Positions 14,160 to 19,235 of a stretch of DNA of 22,053 bases are shown here, in pieces. The stretch covers positions 1-22,053 of the forward strand of contig CAYSEV010000020.1 of assembly GCA_964430295.1 (NCBI GenBank). Reading direction: 5' to 3'. Made by a program: the position numbers and the translations under genes. Origin of the DNA: CAYGFH01 sp964430295 (GTDB lineage Bacteria > Patescibacteriota > Microgenomatia > UBA10105 > UBA927). Position 1 is the stretch's first letter. The number at the start of each line of letters is the position of its first letter. The notes under the pieces are model-generated. The model was not told the origin of the DNA. It ran no database searches and saw nothing but the letters and a program-made list of their open reading frames with translations.

Positions 14160-14693
14160 ATGAAACAGACTTCTTTCGGGTCATCAAGTGGATTTAAAAA
14201 TCATATACGTCCTATTTCTGTTGCGTTGTTTGTTGCATTTAGTGTCATTGCATTGGCTGTCGGCTATAAAGCCCTCAATATGAATGCCGATACCCGTTCA
14301 CGCGCAGCAGGAGATTGTGCCGAGGGTTATGTTAAAAAAAGTGCTGGCAAAGCAAAAATATGTAAAGAAGTAAAGAATAAAAAAGGTGTTTCTCATACTG
14401 AATGTAAAATGGAAATGCAGTATTACTGTGCAAAGGCACCTGCAAAACCTCCGCAAGATACGCCAAAACCGGCCAAATGTGAAAGAGAACGTTTATGTGA
14501 TGGAGATGGAAATTGTAGTCCCCCAACGTGGAAATGCCCTCCCGGGGTAACACCTCCTGTCGGAAATACCCCGAAACCGCAGGAATGCGAGAGAGAACGC
14601 TTATGTGATGGAAATGGAAACTGTAGCGCTCCAACATGGAATTGTCCGCCCAGAGTAACACCACCAGCTGAAACATTGCAACAGGATAATTAG
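14160..14693 (+). CDS. Secreted or anchored Cys-rich repeat protein
   Basis: A 177-aa protein with a polar/basic N-terminus and one hydrophobic helix (about residues 18-36), followed by NADTRSRAAG, which looks like a post-membrane linker or signal peptidase region. The exported part has two near-identical 36-residue repeats starting at residues 101 and 137. Each contains CERERLCDG-GNCS, PTW, a further Cys-Pro-Pro and VTPP, giving an even cysteine pattern suited to disulfides. A non-repeated Cys region (53-90) precedes them. Proline-rich linkers suggest an extended surface protein. It has its own promoter and is followed by a separate RNA promoter, so it is likely monocistronic. I do not recognise a named family. 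Adhesion or metal binding would be guesses. Confidence 0.7.
   Translation: MKQTSFGSSSGFKNHIRPISVALFVAFSVIALAVGYKALNMNADTRSRAAGDCAEGYVKKSAGKAKICKEVKNKKGVSHTECKMEMQYYCAKAPAKPPQDTPKPAKCERERLCDGDGNCSPPTWKCPPGVTPPVGNTPKPQECERERLCDGNGNCSAPTWNCPPRVTPPAETLQQDN
14460..14675 (+). repeat. Tandem 108-nt coding repeat
   Basis: Two consecutive 108-nt units (14460-14567 and 14568-14675) encode the duplicated Cys-rich modules. The protein copies differ at only a handful of positions (for example DGDGNC versus DGNGNC), while the DNA shows several silent differences, so the duplication is not brand new. Confidence 0.75.
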
Positions 14694-14707
14694 GAACCGT
14701 TCACTCC

Positions 14708-14737
14708 TTGTGAAATATGTGGTCAATGCGGTATAAT
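14708..14737 (+). promoter_or_regulatory. Strong promoter for structured RNA upstream of rpsB
   Basis: TTGTGA (14708-14713), an 18-nt spacer and a perfect TATAAT (14732-14737). The predicted start is near 14744. Unlike most promoters in this window it is not next to an ATG. It leads into about 107 nt of structured non-coding sequence. Confidence 0.7.
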
Positions 14738-14743
14738 ACACCC

Positions 14744-14850
14744 ATTAGCACACTCATTGACGTCTTCTAGTTCCGCGAAAGTGGGATAGATGAGTGGAGG
14801 ATGAATAGAAGATACGTACTAACTTTAGGCGCGTATCGGCGCCTTTTTTA
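14744..14850 (+). ncRNA. Putative pseudoknotted RNA or rpsB leader attenuator
   Basis: A non-coding stretch framed by a promoter and an intrinsic terminator. Helix A pairs CACTCAT (14751-14757) with ATGAGTG (14790-14796). Helix B pairs TCTTCTA (14763-14769) with TAGAAGA (14806-14812), extendable by G-U at one end. Hairpin C is TTCCGC-GAAA-GTGGGA (14771-14786), a stem closed by a GNRA tetraloop. A and B cross, so together they form an H-type pseudoknot around C. GATACG (14811-14816) is also complementary to CGTATC (14832-14837) in the terminator, offering a competing antiterminator-like pairing. This fits a cis-acting leader of rpsB-tsf (S2 autoregulation is known in E. coli) or a free small RNA. 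I could not match it to a known class from memory. Confidence 0.6.
14828..14850 (+). terminator. Intrinsic terminator before rpsB
   Basis: GGCGC (14828-14832) pairs with GCGCC (14839-14843), extended by an A-T pair, around a 6-nt loop, and is followed by TTTTTT (14844-14849). The loop plus the edge of the stem can pair with an upstream GATACG, so termination may be conditional. Confidence 0.8.
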
Positions 14851-14859
14851 TTGGAAAAG

Positions 14860-14890
14860 TTGAGAATGGGAAATGAAAAATTACTATAAT
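14860..14890 (+). promoter_or_regulatory. Possible second promoter for rpsB
   Basis: TTGAGA (14860-14865), a 19-nt spacer and TATAAT (14885-14890) lie downstream of the terminator. This would give a leader of about 27 nt without a Shine-Dalgarno sequence. If used, rpsB is expressed independently of the upstream RNA. Confidence 0.45.
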
Positions 14891-14899
14891 TTTTCATTT
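14871..14899. repeat. 12-bp perfect inverted repeat upstream of rpsB
   Basis: AAATGAAAAATT (14871-14882) and AATTTTTCATTT (14888-14899) are perfect complements with a 5-nt loop. The -10 hexamer TATAAT overlaps the loop and 3' arm. The similarity continues imperfectly outward (AATGGG... with ...TCCATT). Confidence 0.65.
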
Positions 14900-14923
14900 T
14901 TCATTGTCCATTTTTAATTATTT

Positions 14924-15790
14924 ATGCAAGATATATCATTACAGGCACTACTTGAGGCTGGTTGTCATTTTGGACATAAGGCTGAAAGGTGGCACCCGAA
15001 AGCAAAGCAGTTTATCTATACGGAAAAAGACGGCATTCATATTATTGACTTGGCCAAAACCAAAGCAGGACTTGAAGCCGCTGCAGAATTTATAGAAACC
15101 ACAGTAGCAAATGGTGGAGAAGTATTATTTGTCGGCACAAAACGCCAAGCGAGCGGAGTGCTGAAAGAAGCTGCAACCGCAGCAGGAGCCCCATATTTTG
15201 CAGAGCGATGGATTGGTGGCTTTTTGACCAACTGGGAACAAATCAAAAAGAATATTGAAAAGATCAACCGCATGGATGTTGAACGTGCAAATGGTGGATG
15301 GAAAAAATTCCCTAAGCATGAACAAACCAAAATGGGTCACTATCTTGAACGTATAAAGGTCTACTATGGCGGTGTATTGAATGTTACGAGAGTTCCATCA
15401 GTTATTTGTATCGTTGATGTTAAAAAGGAAATTGCCGCAGTACGTGAAGCGCTTCGCTGCAATGTTCCTGTTGTCGGTGTTGTGGATACCAACTCTGATC
15501 CGACAGGCATTGATTATGTTGTCCCTGCAAATGATGACGCAGTAGGGTCTATATCATTCACGGTTGGTGTATTAACATCAGCATATAAGACCGGCAAAGA
15601 TGCATTTGCCAAACGGGAAGATGAAATAAAAGCAAAAAATGAAGAAGCACGAAAAAAAGCAGAAAAAGAAGCTGCTGCCAAAATGACAGTTGAATCAGAA
15701 GAAAAGAGACTGGCTGCAGAAAAAGCTGCAAAACAACCGGCAGCAAAATCTGCACCGGTAGAAAAGGGTGCCAAATCTGTTAAGAAATAA
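14924..15790 (+). CDS. rpsB: 30S ribosomal protein S2
   Basis: A 288-aa S2 protein of the small ribosomal subunit. The N-terminal signature LLEAGCHFGHKAERWHPK (residues 9-26) is followed by RWIGGFLTNW (95-104) and the C-terminal PVVGVVDTNSDPTGIDYVVPANDDA signature region. Bacterial S2 is usually 230-260 aa. Here the last 55 or so residues form a highly charged Lys/Ala/Glu tail (KNEEARKKAEKEAAAKM...), likely a flexible helix. tsf follows after 82 nt, the conserved rpsB-tsf order. No Shine-Dalgarno sequence precedes the ATG. Expression may be controlled by the upstream pseudoknot/terminator region or start at the closer TATAAT. Confidence 0.96.
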   Translation: MQDISLQALLEAGCHFGHKAERWHPKAKQFIYTEKDGIHIIDLAKTKAGLEAAAEFIETTVANGGEVLFVGTKRQASGVLKEAATAAGAPYFAERWIGGFLTNWEQIKKNIEKINRMDVERANGGWKKFPKHEQTKMGHYLERIKVYYGGVLNVTRVPSVICIVDVKKEIAAVREALRCNVPVVGVVDTNSDPTGIDYVVPANDDAVGSISFTVGVLTSAYKTGKDAFAKREDEIKAKNEEARKKAEKEAAAKMTVESEEKRLAAEKAAKQPAAKSAPVEKGAKSVKK

Positions 15791-15795
15791 CGGAT

Positions 15796-15840
15796 ACCCT
15801 AAAACACATATCGATATATGTGTTGATTCAACATGAGGGT
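15796..15840 (+). promoter_or_regulatory. Nested hairpin between rpsB and tsf
   Basis: AACACATAT (15803-15811) pairs with ATATGTGTT (15816-15824) around a 4-nt loop, and outer ACCCT (15796-15800) pairs with AGGGT (15836-15840). No U-run follows, so this is more likely an RNA processing, stability or partial attenuation element than a terminator. Confidence 0.5.
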
Positions 15841-15858
15841 TTGGATATAAAGCGTTTA

Positions 15859-15866
15859 AAAAAGGA
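15859..15866 (+). promoter_or_regulatory. Shine-Dalgarno of tsf
   Basis: AAAAAAGGAG ends about 5-6 nt before the ATG at 15873. It contrasts with promoter-proximal genes in this window that lack any such site. Confidence 0.7.
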
Positions 15867-15872
15867 GTTTAT

Positions 15873-16331
15873 ATGGCAATAAATATTAATGATCTTAAAA
15901 AGCTTCGTGAACTTACCAGTGCAGGTGTATCTGATTGCCGTCAGGCGCTTGAAGATGCAAATGGGGATTTTGAAAAGGCAAAAAAACTTATAGCAGAACG
16001 AGGTATAGAAAAAGCTGCAAAAAAAGCAGATCGTGAAACAGGATCAGGCCTTATTGCTTCATATATTCACGGAGACAAGGTGGGTGTACTCGTCGAAATG
16101 CGCTGTGAGACAGATTTCGTTGCAAGAACAGATGATTATAGACACCTTTGTCATGAAATTGCTCTTCAGGTAGCAGCCATGAATCCAAAAGACGTCAAAG
16201 GACTTCTTGAAAGTGCATATATTCGTGATCCTAAACTCACGATAGAGGGTCTTATCAAAGCCACAATCGGAAAGCTAGGGGAAAATATCACCCTTGCCAG
16301 ATTCCATCGCATGGCACTCGGAGAGAAATAA
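15873..16331 (+). CDS. tsf: Elongation factor Ts, minimal form
   Basis: A 152-aa guanine-nucleotide exchange factor for EF-Tu. The N-terminal UBA-like module (LKKLRELTSAGVSDCRQALEDANGDFEKA, residues 7-35) is intact. The core has the EF-Tu-contacting TDFV motif in CETDFVART and ends shortly after the LGENITLARF segment. E. coli EF-Ts is about 283 aa with a duplicated core. This version keeps one core half, close in plan to the short Thermus-type protein but shorter still, so dimerisation is possible. It has a good Shine-Dalgarno sequence and follows rpsB by 82 nt. pyrH, often next, is absent: the following gene is frr after a 142-nt gap. Confidence 0.94.
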   Translation: MAININDLKKLRELTSAGVSDCRQALEDANGDFEKAKKLIAERGIEKAAKKADRETGSGLIASYIHGDKVGVLVEMRCETDFVARTDDYRHLCHEIALQVAAMNPKDVKGLLESAYIRDPKLTIEGLIKATIGKLGENITLARFHRMALGEK

Positions 16332-16375
16332 TGCGATTGAGTACGAAGTTTATACCGTATTACGTTTGTAAGGAA

Positions 16376-16425
16376 AACTCAGAACTCAGTACTTATAACT
16401 TAGAACTCAGAACTTAGAACTTCTG
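16376..16425. repeat. Low-complexity ACTTAGAACT word repeat
   Basis: About five variants of AACT[CT]AGAACT run in tandem in the 142-nt tsf-frr gap. The same word appears before the HAD gene (691-716). The words are partly self-complementary (AAGTTC/GAACTT type). Function unknown. Confidence 0.6.
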
Positions 16426-16434
16426 AATATCTTC

Positions 16435-16464
16435 TTGATCTCTGCGATCAATTTTGTGTAGTAT
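16435..16464 (+). promoter_or_regulatory. Possible frr promoter
   Basis: TTGATC (16435-16440), an 18-nt spacer and TAGTAT (16459-16464) lie 9 nt before the frr ATG. Alternatively TATACG (16462-16467) lies 6 nt before it, matching the leaderless spacing but without a good -35. Confidence 0.45.
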
Positions 16465-16473
16465 ACGTATATT

Positions 16474-17037
16474 ATGGTAGACACAATTCTTTCCAATACC
16501 CGTGAGCATATGAAAAAAGCCATCGAAGTGACTATGATGGATTTAAGTTCTATCCGTTCAGGACGCGCAACTCCTGCGCTGGTGGAAAATATCCCGGTAG
16601 CCGCATATGGCGGCACACAGAAAATGCGTATTCTTGAAATGGCAACGATTACGACAATGGATGCAAAAACCATCGTTATTGCTCCGTATGATCCATCCAC
16701 AATAAGTGAAATAGAAAAAGGCATACTTGAGGCAAATAGCGGTCTGACTCCGGTTATAGATGGGGAAGTTATAAGAATAAGTATTCCATCTCTTTCAACA
16801 GAACGACGACAGGAATACATAAAACTTGCCAAGGCAAAGCTTGAATCAGGGAGAGTCATGATTCGACAGATTCGTCATGATGCTATGAAACATATCAAAA
16901 AAGCCCTCGATGAGAAAACAATTACGGAAGATCAAAAGGATTATGGAGATAAGATGGTGCAAAAACTCACAGATGAGATGATTGCGGAAATAGACGGATT
17001 CGGAGCAAAAAAAGAAGCGGAATTAATGCAAGTTTAA
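16474..17037 (+). CDS. frr: Ribosome recycling factor
   Basis: A 187-aa RRF, which with EF-G splits post-termination ribosomes. The family pattern is clear: an N-terminal helix with SIRSGRATPALVENI (residues 25-39, including the conserved RxGRA-type basic region), the domain II segment beginning VAAYGG, IAPYDPSTISEIEKGI, and long C-terminal helices containing RR-EYIKLAKAKLE and RQIRHDAMKHIKKA. Length (typically about 185) is exact. It sits downstream of rpsB-tsf as in most bacteria, but without pyrH. There is no Shine-Dalgarno sequence, and a promoter-like pair lies close upstream. A small hairpin (AACGC-GAA-GCGTT, 17036-17048) spans its stop codon. Confidence 0.96.
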   Translation: MVDTILSNTREHMKKAIEVTMMDLSSIRSGRATPALVENIPVAAYGGTQKMRILEMATITTMDAKTIVIAPYDPSTISEIEKGILEANSGLTPVIDGEVIRISIPSLSTERRQEYIKLAKAKLESGRVMIRQIRHDAMKHIKKALDEKTITEDQKDYGDKMVQKLTDEMIAEIDGFGAKKEAELMQV

Positions 17038-17047
17038 CGCGAAGCGT

Positions 17048-17117
17048 TGTCATCCCCGCGCAGGCGGGGATCCGGAAACATTATTAAAAATAGATTCCCG
17101 TTTTCACGGGAATGACA
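17048..17117. repeat. Bipartite palindromic element, copy 2
   Basis: A 70-bp element bounded by TGTCAT (17048-17053) and ATGACA (17112-17117). Hairpin 1 is CCCCGC (17054-17059) with GCGGGG (17064-17069). Hairpin 2 is ATTCCCG (17094-17100) with CGGGAAT (17107-17113). They are separated by an AT-rich spacer. It corresponds in order and wording to 1385-1440. It ends 10 nt before the rseP ATG. The terminal inverted repeats give it a MITE-like look. Related GTCATTCCCGC...GCGGGAAT hairpins are widespread in bacteria. Confidence 0.72.
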
Positions 17118-17127
17118 AAGAGAAAAT

Positions 17128-18219
17128 ATGTTACTTACTGCCTTTGTTTTTATCGTTATTTTAAGCCTTCTTGTATTTATCCATGAACTAGGACATTATA
17201 CCGTTGCCCGATGGGTGGGTGTACATGTAGAAGAATTCGGCTTTGGACTGCCACCGCGTATTTGGGGAAAACAGGTTGGTAAAACAATCTATTCAATAAA
17301 TTGGCTCCCAATTGGAGGGTTTGTGAAACTGGCAGGTGAAGACGAAGCAAATATAGAACATCCGGGGACAGTTAAGCACAGGGAAACATACTTTTGGGCA
17401 CGAAGTAAAAAAGAACGTGCAGCCATACTTCTTGCAGGAGTTACTATGAACTTCCTGCTTGCAGTTGCAATTACCACATTTTTGTTAGGTCAGGGAGTAT
17501 TTGAACCGTCAGGAAAGGTTCATGTTGAAAAAGTTGTCAGTGGTAGCCCTGCGGATTTCGCAGGTCTTAAAAAAGACGATGTGATAGAAAAAGCCACACT
17601 GGAATCAAATCCGAATGTATCTGTGACTCTAAAAAAACCAAATGATCTGATTACGTTTACCAACACGCATAAAGGAGAGAAGATCACATTGCATGTCCTT
17701 AGAACGTCATATTCATTTACTACATCGCTTGTTCCTCGGGTTGTTGTCCCCAAAGGGGAAGGTCCGATGGGTGTGGCAGTGTCTGATTTAGAGTTACACA
17801 AATATCCATTATCACAAGCTCCGTTTGAAGCGGTAAAGATAAATATAAAGCGGGCAGGAGAAATGTTTACAGGACTTGCTGACACTGTTGGAAAACTTAT
17901 TACGCGAAAGCCTGTCGGCAGTGATGTGGCAGGGCCGATCGGTATCGCTCAGGTTACGGGACAAGCTGTGAAATTTGGTTGGAAAGCAGTGCTGGAATTT
18001 ATGAGTATATTGTCTCTGAACCTTGCCGTGTTAAATGTATTGCCTATCCCTGCCCTTGATGGGGGAAGGTTGCTATTTATTATCATCGAAAAAATCACAG
18101 GTAAAAAAGTTAATACAAAATTCGAACAAACTACCCATCAGATTGGTATGGTAGTCCTGCTTATACTTGTCGTGCTTATTTCTATAAATGACATTATGCG
18201 TCTCGCCAGAGGCGGCTAA
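17128..18219 (+). CDS. rseP: RseP/site-2-protease family zinc metalloprotease
   Basis: A 363-aa intramembrane protease. HELGH at residues 19-23 in the first helix provides two zinc ligands and the catalytic Glu. NVLPIPALDGG (about 303-313) in a later helix carries the third ligand Asp. A PDZ-like domain lies between them (about 125-215, beginning KVHVEKVVSGSPADFAGLKKDDVI). The final helix is near the C-terminus. Such proteases cut transmembrane regulators such as anti-sigma factors, or clear signal peptides. One PDZ domain is the usual bacterial form outside Proteobacteria. Its start lies 10 nt after a palindromic element. The next gene is another membrane-anchored protein with its own promoter, which could be a neighbour only. 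Confidence 0.92.
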   Translation: MLLTAFVFIVILSLLVFIHELGHYTVARWVGVHVEEFGFGLPPRIWGKQVGKTIYSINWLPIGGFVKLAGEDEANIEHPGTVKHRETYFWARSKKERAAILLAGVTMNFLLAVAITTFLLGQGVFEPSGKVHVEKVVSGSPADFAGLKKDDVIEKATLESNPNVSVTLKKPNDLITFTNTHKGEKITLHVLRTSYSFTTSLVPRVVVPKGEGPMGVAVSDLELHKYPLSQAPFEAVKINIKRAGEMFTGLADTVGKLITRKPVGSDVAGPIGIAQVTGQAVKFGWKAVLEFMSILSLNLAVLNVLPIPALDGGRLLFIIIEKITGKKVNTKFEQTTHQIGMVVLLILVVLISINDIMRLARGG

Positions 18220-18250
18220 TAAATAGGTTCAACTTGTATTATTTCATACA

Positions 18251-18279
18251 TTGACGTTGGTCTAACAATGACATACGCT
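18251..18279 (+). promoter_or_regulatory. Promoter of DUF5667-like gene, leaderless geometry
   Basis: TTGACG (18251-18256), a 17-nt spacer and TACGCT (18274-18279) lie 7 nt before the ATG at 18287. No Shine-Dalgarno sequence. Confidence 0.55.
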
Positions 18280-18286
18280 TACGTAT

Positions 18287-19159
18287 ATGAAGCAGGAACA
18301 TTGGTGGGATAATCTTCTATGGATACTTATTTTTCTATTTGTTGTCCCCAGTAGTTTAGTTGTCGCATCATGGAATAGCCTACCAGGAAGCCGACTGTAT
18401 AAAGTTAAACTACTGGCAGAAGATGCTCTTGTTGCACTCACTCCTTCAAAAGGGGGTAAAAGTGAATTGCAGGTTGCGTATGCAGATAAACGGCTTGCCG
18501 ATGCCACACAAATGCTGGTACAAAGTGAGTCTGCTGATGGACTGGAGTACTTTCGAAAACAAATGGAAGATGCAAAAATAGCACTTGCAGAAACTCCTGA
18601 TGGGTCAGCCAAAGAAGAATTGAAAGCAAAATACCTAGCCGCGCTTCAAAATGCATCTCATCAGCTAGAACAGCAAAAACAAATTATCAGCACAGCGCAT
18701 AATATTCCCATTCCTACACGTCAGATAAATAATGTGAACCCTGTAAAACAGAGGGAAATGGTGGTTGTACGTGAAGTGACAAAAGTAAATTATGTTACAC
18801 AAGTCAATGAAGTAACGCAGGTTACACATGTGACGCAGGTTATTCAGCAAATTGACCAGACACAAAACCAGATATCACAGATTATGCAGCAGGTACAGCA
18901 ACAAGCCGCACAGCAAGTAGCGGATACAACTCCTATACCCACTGTAGCGGTTGCAACAGCTACACCTATACCGACAGTAACTCCAGTCGAAACGCCTCCA
19001 ATCGATACTGTCAGTCCGACACAGGCGGCAGCATCTCCGAATTCATTTTCTGCAATGTCTGGTCCAAGTGAGAACGGAAATTCCGGTAATGATAATAAAA
19101 ATAATGATCATGGAGATAACAACGGTAATAATAATGGAAATGGAGGAAATAGTAATTAA
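18287..19159 (+). CDS. DUF5667-like membrane-anchored surface protein
   Basis: A 290-aa protein with an N-terminal hydrophobic helix (about residues 9-28). LPGSRLYKVKLLAEDALVAL and a following helical segment with ADKRLADA then match, from memory, the DUF5667 pattern of bacterial envelope proteins. Residues about 155-185 carry a striking repeat of six-residue units (VTKVNY, VTQVNE, VTQVTH, VTQVIQ) with a hydrophobic residue every third position, followed by a Gln-rich helix-like stretch. A Thr/Pro-rich region (about 212-250) and an Asn/Gly/Asp-rich tail of about 30 residues end the protein. The layout suggests an anchored, extended surface protein. It has its own promoter. proS begins 76 nt later, probably from a separate promoter. 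Function unknown. Confidence 0.75.
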   Translation: MKQEHWWDNLLWILIFLFVVPSSLVVASWNSLPGSRLYKVKLLAEDALVALTPSKGGKSELQVAYADKRLADATQMLVQSESADGLEYFRKQMEDAKIALAETPDGSAKEELKAKYLAALQNASHQLEQQKQIISTAHNIPIPTRQINNVNPVKQREMVVVREVTKVNYVTQVNEVTQVTHVTQVIQQIDQTQNQISQIMQQVQQQAAQQVADTTPIPTVAVATATPIPTVTPVETPPIDTVSPTQAAASPNSFSAMSGPSENGNSGNDNKNNDHGDNNGNNNGNGGNSN

Positions 19160-19201
19160 AACGGGGTAATATCACATACATGAGTGAATGGGAATGATAT
19201 A

Positions 19202-19231
19202 ATGACACATATATATCAGTATCAATATACA
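19202..19231 (+). promoter_or_regulatory. Promoter of proS, near-leaderless geometry
   Basis: ATGACA (19202-19207), an 18-nt spacer and TATACA (19226-19231) lie 4 nt before the ATG at 19236. A second -10-like TATAAT (19198-19203) lies further upstream without a good -35, so a longer leader is an alternative. Confidence 0.5.
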
Positions 19232-19235
19232 TACT

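Noticed and set aside
14460..14675. CRISPR-like repeat
   Set aside because: Only two long units, both coding in frame, with no spacers.
14332..14676. Minus-strand 114-aa ORF opposite the Cys-rich gene
   Set aside because: A mirror of the tandem repeat. Its internal repetition is explained by the plus-strand modules.
14744..14850. Identification as SRP RNA, 6S RNA, tmRNA or a nucleolytic ribozyme (HDV, hammerhead, pistol)
   Set aside because: The SRP GGAAG-type core is absent, the size is wrong for 6S or tmRNA, and although the helix order resembles an HDV-type nested pseudoknot, its P1.1 and catalytic C context are missing. No hammerhead core is seen.
16376..16425. Operator array for a DNA-binding regulator before frr
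   Set aside because: The word repeat is irregular, appears before an unrelated gene as well, and belongs to a general pattern of spacer word repeats. There is no evidence for a cognate protein.
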